From positions 20,852 to 84,851 of the forward strand of contig CAZUAI010000014.1 in the NCBI GenBank assembly GCA_964617875.1: a stretch of 64,000 bases of DNA, in the 5' to 3' direction. The number at the start of each line of letters is the position of its first letter. The stretch's first letter is position 1. The translations under genes and the position numbers were made by a program. Below are positions 24,139 through 32,655 of this stretch, piece after piece. The notes beneath the pieces were generated by a model, which made no database searches, was not told the origin of the DNA, and saw nothing but the letters and a program-made list of their open reading frames with translations. This DNA is from CAZMVY01 sp964617875. Its GTDB lineage: Bacteria; Planctomycetota; Phycisphaerae; UBA1845; PWPN01.

Positions 24139-25152
24139 TCACTTCCCGCCGATCAACGGACGCCACGGCGGATTCTCGACCGCGGCCAGGACCGTCAGGT
24201 TCACCCGCAACGTCTGCAACCCTTCCGCCAGCGTGCACGGCGGCTCCGCCTTGCCCTCGAGCACGTCCAGCAGGATGTTCGCCTGGTTGACGAAGATGTC
24301 GTCCCGCTCCAGCGAAAACTGCAGCTCCGTGTGCCACTCGCCGCCCGGCTCGGTCATCGACAGCCACCGGGCGTTGTTCAGCTCGAACCGTGCCGTGCCC
24401 CGCTCGCAGATCACCGTGATCGTGTTCTCGTTCGGCGCCTGGTGCTGGTTCAGGCTGTAGCAGCCCATCACGTCGCCGTGGCGGACGATCACATGGACTG
24501 TGTCCTCGACGGTCACGCCCTCGAGCACCTTGTGATCGGCGTCGGCCAGGACGCGATCGACCGGCCCGACGAGGAACTCGCCGGCGTTGATCGCGTGCGT
24601 CAGCACGTCCTGGATCGCCCCCCCGCCCGTGGCGCGGCTCGTGTAGTAGATGTTCCGGTACGCCGGGCGGTACTTCGGAAAGTGTTGCCCCCAGACCGAC
24701 ACGACCTGCACCGGCCGGCCGAACCGGCCCTCGGCGATCGCCTGCTTCATGGACCGCACCGCGGGGTGCGAACGGTATGTGTACGTGACAGCGGCCTTGA
24801 GGCCCTTCTGCCGCACGAGGTCCGCCAGCGCGTCGATCCCGTCGAAGGTCGTGCTCAGCGGCTTTTCGATGAAGAGGTTCACGCCCGCCTTCGCCAGTTG
24901 CGTGGCGATCGGGATGTGCAGTTGCGACGGCGCACAGATGACGGCCGCCGCGAACGACGCCGACCGGTCGGCGAGGGCCTCATCGACGGTCGCGTAACGT
25001 TTCGCGATGTTGTAGCGGTCGCCCACGGCCCGGCGCAACGGCTCGTTCGTCTCGCAGATGGCCAGATCGGCGCGCTCGGTCATGCCGAACGTCCGCAGGT
25101 GCCGCTCGCCGATCGAGCCTACGCCGATGACCAGGATCCGGTGCTTCGTCAT
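24139..25152 (-). CDS. Gfo/Idh/MocA family oxidoreductase (cytoplasmic)
   Basis: Nucleotide-dependent sugar dehydrogenase of 337 residues without a signal peptide. The Rossmann motif is RILVIGVGSIGERHLRTFGM, the catalytic segment FIEKPLST, and the C-terminal domain starts near residue 130 (AVTYTYRSHPAVRSMKQ). AAGGAG lies just upstream, and the start is three bases after the aldolase stop codon, so translation is probably coupled. Its place between an aldolase and an SDR suggests a pathway for a 2-keto-3-deoxy sugar acid or related compound. Confidence 0.9.
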   Translation of the reverse strand: MTKHRILVIGVGSIGERHLRTFGMTERADLAICETNEPLRRAVGDRYNIAKRYATVDEALADRSASFAAAVICAPSQLHIPIATQLAKAGVNLFIEKPLSTTFDGIDALADLVRQKGLKAAVTYTYRSHPAVRSMKQAIAEGRFGRPVQVVSVWGQHFPKYRPAYRNIYYTSRATGGGAIQDVLTHAINAGEFLVGPVDRVLADADHKVLEGVTVEDTVHVIVRHGDVMGCYSLNQHQAPNENTITVICERGTARFELNNARWLSMTEPGGEWHTELQFSLERDDIFVNQANILLDVLEGKAEPPCTLAEGLQTLRVNLTVLAAVENPPWRPLIGGK

Positions 25153-25155
25153 TCT

Positions 25156-25980
25156 TCAACTCTCCTTGAGATACGTGCCGCCGCTTGCCCCCAGGACGTT
25201 CCGGAACCGGAACCCCAGCGGGGCGAACTCCTGCTGGATCCGCTCGAGCCCCTGCTTGATCATCAAGATGTCCGCCCAGTGCGTGATGACCCGGGCCCCC
25301 ATGTCGAGCAGACGCCGGGCATGTTGCGCCGACATGGCCGGCGTGCCCCAGTGCTTGCCCGCCTTCCGCGCCGCCTCGGCCACCTGCTCGATGCTCTTCC
25401 ACACCAGCGGGTTGTCGAACTGCCCGGGAATCCCGCTGAGCACCGAGAAATCGCCCGGTCCGAAAAACACCACGTCCACGCCCTCCACCTCGGCGATCTC
25501 CCGCGCCTGGGCAACGGCGTGCTGCTCCTCGAGCTGGATCAGGACGAAGGTCTGCTTGTTCGCCTCGCGGATATAGTCCGCCATCGTCATGGTGCAATAC
25601 GGCATGTCCGCGTTCCCGCCGTCAAAGCCCCGCTTGCCCATCGGCGCGAACTTCGTCCACCGAACGACCTCCCGCGCCTCGGCCGCGTCATCGCAACGAG
25701 GGTACATGATCCCGTGCGCCCCGGCCTCCAACAGCCGGCCGAACCGCATGAACTCACCCTTCGCCGCGCGGGCCAGAATATCGCAGCCCCCCACCCGAGC
25801 CGCCCGCATCATCTCCGCCGCCGTCTCCAGACTGTAGAAGTGGTGTTCGAGATCCATCCAGATCCCGTCGAACCCCATCAGGCTCGTCAGCTCGAACACC
25901 GACGCATCCGTAAGATGAAGCTGTGTAAGCAGTACCGGTTCGTTGCGGGCCAGTTTCGCTTTGATGACGCTCGGTCGCAC
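25156..25980 (-). CDS. HpcH/HpaI family aldolase (2-keto-3-deoxy sugar acid aldolase-like)
   Basis: Class II metal-dependent aldolase of 274 residues, related to HpaI, GarL and RhmA. Key segments: MDLEHHFY, the substrate-binding Arg in ILARAAKGEF, AHGIMYPRCD, the PMGKRGFDG loop, QLEEQHAV with a metal-binding Glu, and FFGPGDFS. It would cleave a 2-keto-3-deoxy sugar acid to pyruvate plus an aldehyde. It starts with GTG and is first in a minus-strand unit divergent from a GntR-family regulator, which probably controls it. Confidence 0.9.
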   Translation of the reverse strand: MRPSVIKAKLARNEPVLLTQLHLTDASVFELTSLMGFDGIWMDLEHHFYSLETAAEMMRAARVGGCDILARAAKGEFMRFGRLLEAGAHGIMYPRCDDAAEAREVVRWTKFAPMGKRGFDGGNADMPYCTMTMADYIREANKQTFVLIQLEEQHAVAQAREIAEVEGVDVVFFGPGDFSVLSGIPGQFDNPLVWKSIEQVAEAARKAGKHWGTPAMSAQHARRLLDMGARVITHWADILMIKQGLERIQQEFAPLGFRFRNVLGASGGTYLKES

Positions 25981-26041
25981 AGCCGTTGCCGCCTTTCAAT
26001 CTGTTATGAAACCCCTGCCGTTTTCCACCCATCTTTGCCCG

Positions 26042-26075
26042 CCTTGTTGACAAGGACGGGTCATCCTGGTAAACT
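26042..26075 (+). promoter_or_regulatory. Sigma-70 promoter with overlapping palindromic operator
   Basis: TTGACA (26047-26052), a 17-bp spacer and TAAACT (26070-26075) form a near-consensus promoter for the GntR-type gene at 26114. The perfect palindrome CCTTGT-TG-ACAAGG (26042-26055) overlaps the -35 box. This is the size and symmetry expected of a GntR/FadR-family operator, so autoregulation and control of the divergent aldolase operon are likely (inference). Confidence 0.65.
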
Positions 26076-26113
26076 AACGCATAAGAGCCAAAACAGGGAG
26101 ACTCTAGCCGACA

Positions 26114-26836
26114 ATGCAGTTGCCGTCAATGCATACCACCGACAACGGTTTCCAGCGCGATCAGGCCTACACGGGGATGCGCCGGCTGCTCATCCTTCAG
26201 CAGGTCTCCGAAGGCGAACGGCTCCGCGAATCGGAATGGGCGGCAAGACTGGGCGTGAATCGTACAGCGTTACGCGAGGCGTTTGCCCGGCTGGCCGCGG
26301 AGGGCGTGCTGGAGCTACGTCCGAAAAGAGGCGGGTATTTCGTCCCGCGCCTCGCGCCGGACGACATCTTCGAAATCATGGAAGTCCGCATTATGCTCGA
26401 AGGCGGTGCGATTCTCCGCATCTGCCAGATGGGGCTGAATACCCCGGAGCACCTCGCGGGCATGCAGAAGGCGTGCGACGATTTCGAGCATCTGCTCCGC
26501 GAGGGCTACCTGCTCGGTGTCGCCGAGGCAGACCGGCGGTTCCACGAGGCCCTTATTGAGGCGGCGGCCAACCGGCGCCTCACCATGCTGTATCTCCGCG
26601 CCCCACTACCCATTGTGTATCCACGGATGTTCAGCCACGAACAGTGGCTCGCGAGGGCGGCAAGGGACACGCTGCACGAACACCAGGCGATCCTCTCCGC
26701 CGTGCTTGCGAGCGACGTGGCCGAGGCCCAGCGCCTGCTCCGCACCCACTTGCTCGAGCGCTTCACCCTGACACTCCGCAGCGAGCAGGAAGCTCGAAAC
26801 GGGCTTTCCCCAGTCCGGAACACAGCCGACAAGTGA
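26114..26836 (+). CDS. GntR family transcriptional regulator (FCD/FadR subfamily)
   Basis: DNA-binding regulator of 240 residues. A winged helix-turn-helix lies at about residues 28-95 (ESEWAARLGVNRTALREAFA, then GVLELRPKRGGYFV), and an all-helical FCD effector domain at about 100-230, which in this family binds a sugar acid or other carboxylate through a metal-binding His/Asp site. It is divergent from the aldolase/Gfo-Idh/SDR operon and is its probable repressor. GGGAG lies 13 bases before the ATG. Confidence 0.9.
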   Translation: MQLPSMHTTDNGFQRDQAYTGMRRLLILQQVSEGERLRESEWAARLGVNRTALREAFARLAAEGVLELRPKRGGYFVPRLAPDDIFEIMEVRIMLEGGAILRICQMGLNTPEHLAGMQKACDDFEHLLREGYLLGVAEADRRFHEALIEAAANRRLTMLYLRAPLPIVYPRMFSHEQWLARAARDTLHEHQAILSAVLASDVAEAQRLLRTHLLERFTLTLRSEQEARNGLSPVRNTADK

Positions 26837-26963
26837 TCTCTGTCCGGTCCCGGCACGCCTGCCTGGAAACGGGGACGCCTGCGGAGTCGTGATGTCACTT
26901 GATCGCCACGGCACGGCCATGCGCATTCTGGACGTGTGCGCCGCAACGCCCTACCATACCCCC

Positions 26964-27704
26964 ATGAGCCAGGACACCCATGGAGACCACGAGGCCCCTT
27001 CGTCGCCGCCCGTGCCGACGCCGCTGTCGGGCGACACACCCGCAGCGGCGCCTGTGACCCGCGGCTTTCCGCCGCGTCTGCTTGCCGCGACGGCCGCCGG
27101 GGCCGCCGTCGCCGTGCCGATGGGCTGGCTGCTCGCGCACGCGGCCATGCTCGTGTTCTACCTGGGGCTGTTCTTCTTCGCCCTGTTCGGTCTGCTCATC
27201 GGGGCCGTCGAGTTCCGCATCGCCAGGCCGGTCGCCCCGCTCGCCCGTTCGTCGCTGCTGGTGGTGGGGCTGCTCACCGTTCTGTGGACGTGGCTGGTGG
27301 CCATGGCGTTTGAATACCACAACCTGACGAGCGATGTGCGCACCTTCGTGTGGAACACATTCCGGACGATTGACGCCGAAGCCGCGCAGCAGATCGATGC
27401 CCTCCCCGCCCGCCTGCAGGAGAACCTGCGGAGGTCGTATCCCCCGGGCGGCCTGATCGGATACATGCGATGGGCGGCCCGGTCCGGCCGAATGGAAGTC
27501 GGCAAGCTGCCCAACAACCGGCCGATCGAGTTCCGCCTGCGCCAGGGCCCTCGAGGATGGTCGCTGCGCGTGGCCCTCTGCGCGGGCCTGCTGACGTTCG
27601 GGGTCCTGTCTCAGGTCCTGAGCCTGGCCGATGCCCCCAAGCCTGCCGACGAGGGCGAAGGCGGAGAAACCGGACCATCGCCGCCGCAAACCCTTGCGAA
27701 CTGA
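26964..27704 (+). CDS. Conserved membrane protein, unknown function
   Basis: Unrecognised protein of 246 residues. After a polar, Pro-rich N terminus it has strongly hydrophobic segments at about residues 40-75 (two helices, LLAATAAGAAVAVPMGWLLA and MLVFYLGLFFFALFGLLIGA), 88-110 and 200-218. The loop between (about 112-190) is charged and may be extracytoplasmic. No motif suggests an activity. ATG 26964 is chosen because the longer reading from 26889 adds 25 residues with no membrane or signal character. Confidence 0.65.
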   Translation: MSQDTHGDHEAPSSPPVPTPLSGDTPAAAPVTRGFPPRLLAATAAGAAVAVPMGWLLAHAAMLVFYLGLFFFALFGLLIGAVEFRIARPVAPLARSSLLVVGLLTVLWTWLVAMAFEYHNLTSDVRTFVWNTFRTIDAEAAQQIDALPARLQENLRRSYPPGGLIGYMRWAARSGRMEVGKLPNNRPIEFRLRQGPRGWSLRVALCAGLLTFGVLSQVLSLADAPKPADEGEGGETGPSPPQTLAN

Positions 27705-28072
27705 TCGCCGCCGCGTGAAAACTCCAACACGGGCGTGCCCCGCCGCTCCGACAACGGGGCACGCGGGCATCAAGGGACCCCTTTCGCGCGGGCCGAGATC
27801 GTCGTCAGGGCGCGACGACGCGGAGCACGGGTCAGGAAACACAAAACGCGGGCCGGCCAGGCGACCCAGGGGCGGGCGGACCGGGGTATGAACAACGTAT
27901 TATGATGCCGAAACAACGGTATGGGAAAGACCGGTCACGCCACACGCGACATCCACTCAAACTCTATGCCCCGCGATCGCGAAGTCAAATCCGAATCCAT
28001 CGCCGAACCGAGCGGGCCGGGCCGCCGTGACCGGGGGTTTGCCGACAGGCCGGCCTTCCCGATACAATAAGG
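27705..28072. other. Intergenic region without recognised features
   Basis: A 368-bp stretch with no coding frame I can support. It contains -10-like TATTAT (27899-27904) and TACAAT (28063-28068) words on the plus strand; the second lies only four bases before the TTG assigned as the start of the HNH gene. Confidence 0.4.
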
Positions 28073-28765
28073 TTGTCTGACAGGGCCGAGTGGCTCAGGA
28101 GGGCCATCTTCGCCGTTGGAGCGTATGCAAATCCGTCAATCCCGCCGGGTTCGCCCCTGGCGTGCAATGTCCTGGTCCTGAATCGTCATTACATGGCGAT
28201 TCGGGTCGTGGGGGTCAAGCGCGCGTTCTCGCTGCTCGTGCGCGAACTGGCCGAAGTTGTCCACGTCGAGGATGGGAAGTACCTCGCGTACGATTTCGAG
28301 GGCTGGCGCGAACTCAGCGACCTCAAGCGGCAGTTCGAGCCGGACGGGCACGACTGGATCCGCACCGTTCGGTTCCAGATCGCGGTGCCACGGATCATCC
28401 GCCTGCTGGTCTATGACCGCCTGCCTCGCCAGGAGGTGAAGTTCAACCGCCGCAACATCTACGCCCGCGACAACAACCGCTGCCAGTACTGCGGCCGGAA
28501 GTTTGCGACGACCGAATTGAGCATTGACCACGTCATCCCGCGCTCGCAAGGCGGGAAGACGACCTGGGACAACGTGGTCTGCGCGTGCCTTCAGTGCAAC
28601 ATCCGCAAGGGCGGCCACACCCCGGAACAGGCGGGCATGACACTCATCACACCGCCGCGGAAGCCCCGGCGGTCCCCCGTGATCAACCTGCGGCTTGGCA
28701 GCGACAAGTACCGCTGCTGGCAGCAGTTCCTCGATCACGCGTACTGGAGCGTCGAACTCAAGTAG
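28073..28765 (+). CDS. HNH endonuclease family protein
   Basis: HNH-type nuclease, 230 residues as read. The first half (VLVLNRHYMAIRVVGVKRAF onward) is a conserved beta-rich domain that precedes HNH motifs in a family common in planctomycetes. The second half has RDNNRCQYCGRKF, then LSIDHVIPRSQGG, WDNVVCACLQCN and RKGG: two CxxC zinc pairs and the His/Asn metal-site residues. It could cut DNA, but no restriction, phage or methylase genes are adjacent. The start is uncertain: TTG 28073 is used because no ATG or GTG lies in frame before the conserved domain; the next is ATG 28193, inside it. Confidence 0.82.
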   Translation: MSDRAEWLRRAIFAVGAYANPSIPPGSPLACNVLVLNRHYMAIRVVGVKRAFSLLVRELAEVVHVEDGKYLAYDFEGWRELSDLKRQFEPDGHDWIRTVRFQIAVPRIIRLLVYDRLPRQEVKFNRRNIYARDNNRCQYCGRKFATTELSIDHVIPRSQGGKTTWDNVVCACLQCNIRKGGHTPEQAGMTLITPPRKPRRSPVINLRLGSDKYRCWQQFLDHAYWSVELK

Positions 28766-28996
28766 CGTCATCGGCGGGCGGGCGAGTCGCCGGCTCGCGC
28801 ACGTTCGGCGTTCCCTCGCATCCTCCGCGTCCGATAACCAGCCCGCGGCCGGTTTCTGGCCCAGCTGACGACGGAAAGCTCACCGTCGCCCGGAGCAAAG
28901 CCGATACGACCCGCGGACGGGCAGGCGAGCAGACCGTCACGGTACGCCCGTACCGTCGGGGGCTTGCGGTTGCCTGCTGAACGGCAGGAGTGCAAC

Positions 28997-29500
28997 ATGG
29001 ACGTACGGTTCATCAATCCGTTTGTGTCAGCCATCTCGGCCGTCTTCAAGACCATGGTCAACACGGACGTCAGGGTGGGCAAGCCCTACGTGATGACCGA
29101 AGCGGGCACGCGGGCTGACATCTCCGGCGTGATCGGCTTTTCCGGCGACGCCAGCGGCTGCGTGGTGCTGAGCTTCCCGACGGAGGTGGCGTGCAAGGCG
29201 GCATCCGCGTTCGCCGGCACGCCGATCGACGAGAAGCACCCGGACTTCTCCGATGCCATCGGCGAGTTGGCCAACATGGTCGCGGGGAACGCGAAGAAGG
29301 ACTTCACCGGCATGCGTGTGTCCATTTCGCTGCCGAGCGTCATCATCGGCAAGAACCACACGGTGTCGGGCTCGAAGGCCGCTCCGCGGCTGGTGATCCC
29401 CTGTGAGACGGCCTTCGGAGGCTTCGAGGTGGAAGTGGCGGTTGTGGTGGAGAAGCCCGGGCAGCCGACCGGAACGCGTCCGTTGGCCGCCGTTGTTTAG
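28997..29500 (+). CDS. cheX: CheX-family CheY-P phosphatase-like protein
   Basis: CheC/CheX/FliY-family protein of 167 residues. The catalytic ExxN motif is present in IGELANMVAGNAKKDF (Glu and Asn that position water for CheY-P dephosphorylation). The family's alpha/beta fold and dimer strand segments are complete. The ATG at 28997 has GGCAGGAG upstream. A CheY-like regulator follows 17 bp later and FapA after that, so CheX probably dephosphorylates that CheY. No flagellar or MCP genes are in the window. Confidence 0.88.
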   Translation: MDVRFINPFVSAISAVFKTMVNTDVRVGKPYVMTEAGTRADISGVIGFSGDASGCVVLSFPTEVACKAASAFAGTPIDEKHPDFSDAIGELANMVAGNAKKDFTGMRVSISLPSVIIGKNHTVSGSKAAPRLVIPCETAFGGFEVEVAVVVEKPGQPTGTRPLAAVV

Positions 29501-29517
29501 CAGTGAGGAGCTTCGAC

Positions 29518-29919
29518 ATGAAGATCCTGTTGGTCGATGATTCGCGCACGATTCGCAACATTCAGAAGAACGTCCTCGCCCAGCTTGGGCACACGGACAT
29601 CATGGAGGCGTCCGACGGCGTCGAGGCCCTCGCGGCAATCAAGAACCAGCGTCCGGACCTGGTCCTCGTGGACTGGAACATGCCGAACATGGACGGCATC
29701 ACGCTGGTCCGGACGGTGCGGCAGACGGACACGGCGCTGCCGTTGATCATGGTGACGACGGAAGCGGAGAAGAGCCGCGTGATCGAAGCCATCAAGGCCG
29801 GCGTGAACAACTATGTCGTCAAGCCGTTCACCGCGCAGACCCTGAGCGAGAAGATCGAACAGACGATGGCAAAGGTCGCCGGAGGTGCCGCGGCACCACA
29901 ACCGGCGGCAACGGCCTGA
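29518..29919 (+). CDS. CheY-like single-domain response regulator
   Basis: Stand-alone receiver domain of 133 residues. The acidic pair is in KILLVDDSRTIR, the phospho-acceptor is Asp52 in LVDWNMPNMDG, the conserved Thr is in MVTTEAEK, and the Lys is in YVVKPFT. There is no output domain, so it signals by protein contact (flagellar switch, pilus or another target). A GAGGAG site precedes the ATG. It lies between cheX and the fapA-like gene, apparently in one operon. Confidence 0.92.
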   Translation: MKILLVDDSRTIRNIQKNVLAQLGHTDIMEASDGVEALAAIKNQRPDLVLVDWNMPNMDGITLVRTVRQTDTALPLIMVTTEAEKSRVIEAIKAGVNNYVVKPFTAQTLSEKIEQTMAKVAGGAAAPQPAATA

Positions 29920-29986
29920 GCCTGACGCAGCGGTACGCCGCGCGGCGATGTGGCGGGCGCCGGGCTGAGGCAATCGAGGGTTTCTT

Positions 29987-31471
29987 GTGGCCACGGCATC
30001 GCTACAACGGGAACTGAAGATCCTCACCGATGGGGCGCAGATGCGTGCCTGGCTGCGTCTCACGCCGGACGAGGACTACTCCAGCCTTTCCGATACCGAC
30101 ATTCTCGAGGCCCTGCGAGTCGAGGGCATCCCTGTCGATGACCGCGTCCGGTCACGGGTCCACGCGCTACTGGACCTTCTGAAGGCCGGAACGATCCCGA
30201 AGGAGGAGTTCATTCTCGCCGAAGGCGTCCCGCCGACCGACCCCGAAGACGCTGATTTCGTCTTCGCCGACACGGCAACAGACGCCACGCCCGAGGACGG
30301 CGAACCCGCCGGAGAGCACGACAACAACAGCGGCCTGGGCCGGATTGACTTCTACGCACTGACGAAGATCCGGTCGGTCGCCGAGGGCCAGATCCTCGGA
30401 CAGATCAAGCCCCCCATCCCCGGAAAGGGCGGCACCGACGTCCGCGGCAAGCCGATTCCTCCGCGGCGCAAGGCGGCGGACATCCTGATCGGGGCGAACG
30501 TCGTCGTGGACGCAGACGGCCGCACGGTGCGGGCCGCCACGGCCGGCCGGCTGAACTACTCCCAACGCCGCCTCTCCGTGGGGCCGGCGATCGAGATCAA
30601 GGGCGATGTCGATTTCGAGTCCGGGTCCGTCGAGTCGCCGGCCGACGTCATCGTCCGCCGTGATGTGCTGGACGGGTTTCATGTCCGCAGCGAGAAGAAC
30701 ATCACCGTCGGGGGGGCCGTCGGCGCCTGCGAGATCAGGGCCGGCGGCGACATCCACGTCGCGGGCGGCATCGCGGGCAAGGGCCGGGCCCAGATCGAAG
30801 CCCAGGGCGACGTGATGGCCCGATTCTGCAACGAGTGTACGATCCGCGCCGGCCGTGACATCGTCATCGCCAGGGAGTCCATCAACAGCCAGCTTCACAC
30901 GCTCGGCTTCCTCCGCATGCCACGCGGGTCCCTGATCGGCGGCTGCGCCTACGCCCGATGCGGCGGCGACATTCGGACGCTTGGCAGCGACGGCGGCGTC
31001 AAGACGCAGATCGCCATCGGCATCGATCCGATCGTGTTCGACAAGTGCCACGAGATCGACGAACAGGTCGCCAAACGCAAGGAAGCCTCCGCCAGGATCC
31101 GCCAGGCCGTTCAACCCCTGATGGCGCAGCTTAAGCGTCTGATGCCCGCACAGCGGGAGCGTGCCACGGAACTCATGTACGAAGCCGACCAGATCGACGC
31201 CGGCGTGCAGGAGCTGCTCGCGCAGAAGGAGGCCATGCTCAACGCCGCTACGCCCGAAGAGCCGCCGTTCCTCTACATCGCCGACCGCATCCTGCCCAAT
31301 ACGACGGTCATCGTCGGCGGACACATGCACACGTTCATGGAAGAACGCAAGGGGCCCTTCCGAATCCTGCGGCGAAAGGTCGATCGCGTCGAGGAAATCG
31401 TCCTCCTCAACGCCCTGACCGCGAGCCAGACGGTGCTCAAGAGCCGCGACTACCGGCTCAAGGTCACGTAG
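29987..31471 (+). CDS. fapA: FapA family protein (DUF342)
   Basis: Protein of 494 residues with the FapA (flagellar assembly protein A) domain. The N-terminal 110 residues are variable and acidic. From about residue 120 (LGRIDFYALTKIRSVAEGQI) the FapA repeat begins, a predicted right-handed beta-helix with short glycine-rich repeats such as IRAGGDIHVAGGIAGKGRAQ, followed by a helical segment near 350-420. FapA proteins influence flagellar or polar organisation in some bacteria, but the biochemical role is poorly defined. The GTG start at 29987 has GAGGG upstream. Its 3' end overlaps the converging glycosyltransferase gene by 22 bp. Confidence 0.86.
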   Translation: MATASLQRELKILTDGAQMRAWLRLTPDEDYSSLSDTDILEALRVEGIPVDDRVRSRVHALLDLLKAGTIPKEEFILAEGVPPTDPEDADFVFADTATDATPEDGEPAGEHDNNSGLGRIDFYALTKIRSVAEGQILGQIKPPIPGKGGTDVRGKPIPPRRKAADILIGANVVVDADGRTVRAATAGRLNYSQRRLSVGPAIEIKGDVDFESGSVESPADVIVRRDVLDGFHVRSEKNITVGGAVGACEIRAGGDIHVAGGIAGKGRAQIEAQGDVMARFCNECTIRAGRDIVIARESINSQLHTLGFLRMPRGSLIGGCAYARCGGDIRTLGSDGGVKTQIAIGIDPIVFDKCHEIDEQVAKRKEASARIRQAVQPLMAQLKRLMPAQRERATELMYEADQIDAGVQELLAQKEAMLNAATPEEPPFLYIADRILPNTTVIVGGHMHTFMEERKGPFRILRRKVDRVEEIVLLNALTASQTVLKSRDYRLKVT

Positions 31472-32637
31472 GTCGCCCCGTTGCTCCGTTCACTTGGTGT
31501 CTGGTCGGTTCCTTGATTGCCGGAGCGGCCCGCATCCGACGCCACGCGCTCGTACAGGGCAGCCCAGTCCCGCCGGATCACCGTCCAGTCGCAGTGGGCG
31601 CGGGCCCACGCGGATGCCGCCGTCCCCAGCCGTAAGCGCAGATCCGCGTCGCGCAGCAGCCTCTCCACGCCCGCCGCCAGAGCCGCGGGGTCGCCAACGG
31701 GAACCAGCAGGCCGGACTGCTCGTGGCGTATCAGGTCGCGGCATCCCGGGGCATCCGTCGCCACGATCGCCTTCGCCGCTGCCATCGCCTCGATCAACGC
31801 ATTCGGCAGACCCTCGGCACGAGACGGGAACACGAACACGTCCGCCGCCGCCAGCAGCGAGGGAACGTCGTCCCGCCGGCCCAGGAGCCGCACGCATTCG
31901 CCTGCGCCAGCCCGCGCGACACGCTGCCGAACCGCCGCCTCGTAGCTTCCTTCGCCCACAAGAAGAAACTGAGCCGCCGTCCGACGACGCAGCAGCACGG
32001 CGGCCTCCACGAGTTCGTCAAGCCCTTTCACCGGATCGAGACGGCCCACCCACAGCACGATCGGAATACCCGCCGGAATGTCCAGCGCTTGCCGGTCGAG
32101 CGGCGCGGCCCCCGCCACGCCGTCAACGTCAATCCCCCCCGGCATCCAACGCAGCCGAGACCGGGGAACACGGCCCGCCCGATGCAGATGGTCCACGACC
32201 GAGCGGGAATTGCCGATCACGAACCGACACGCCCGGCAGGTCAGGTTCTCCACGCGCAAATGCCAGTGGCGTTCCGTCTCGACCGTCAGGATGCTGCACA
32301 CGATTCGATCCGCCGGCACACCCGCCATCGGCCCGACGATCCGCACGGCGATGTTGGCGTGGAACAGCAGCGAATGAACCACGTCCGGCCGGAAGGCACG
32401 GATGATCCGGCGCAACCGCCACAGTGCCCGCACGTCGCGGACTCCCCGTGCCCCGCATGCCTCCACCGCGACGCCCGCGGCCTGCAACCGCCGGCCGATC
32501 GGCCCCACATCGGCCAGCGAGACCACCAACGGCCGGAACCGGTCGCGCGGCAGCGACGTCGCCAGCCGCAACACATCCAGCGGCGTGCCGCCGACGTTCA
32601 GGTCGGTGATCACATAGAGGATGCGGGCACGCGGCAC
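31450..32637 (-). CDS. Glycosyltransferase family 4 (GT-B)
   Basis: Retaining GT-B glycosyltransferase of the GT4/GT1 type, 395 residues from GTG 32637. The N-terminal Rossmann half starts ILYVITDLNVGGTPLDVL; the donor-binding half has IVLWVGRLDPVKGLDELVEA and the E-x7-E region FPSRAEGLPNALIEAMAAAK. It would add a sugar from a nucleotide-sugar donor to a lipid or glycan. The gene calls as GTG 32652 or 32637; the second has GAGG at the right distance. It is the last of three tightly packed minus-strand genes and overlaps the fapA-like gene tail to tail. Confidence 0.9.
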   Translation of the reverse strand: MPRARILYVITDLNVGGTPLDVLRLATSLPRDRFRPLVVSLADVGPIGRRLQAAGVAVEACGARGVRDVRALWRLRRIIRAFRPDVVHSLLFHANIAVRIVGPMAGVPADRIVCSILTVETERHWHLRVENLTCRACRFVIGNSRSVVDHLHRAGRVPRSRLRWMPGGIDVDGVAGAAPLDRQALDIPAGIPIVLWVGRLDPVKGLDELVEAAVLLRRRTAAQFLLVGEGSYEAAVRQRVARAGAGECVRLLGRRDDVPSLLAAADVFVFPSRAEGLPNALIEAMAAAKAIVATDAPGCRDLIRHEQSGLLVPVGDPAALAAGVERLLRDADLRLRLGTAASAWARAHCDWTVIRRDWAALYERVASDAGRSGNQGTDQTPSERSNGATYVTLSR

Positions 32638-32655
32638 GGCTGAACACCTCACCTG

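Noticed and set aside
28083..28112. tRNA-like GCCGAGTGGCTCAGG at the start of the HNH gene
   Set aside because: It resembles a D-arm, but no matching acceptor, anticodon or T arm follows, and the coding frame continues through it.
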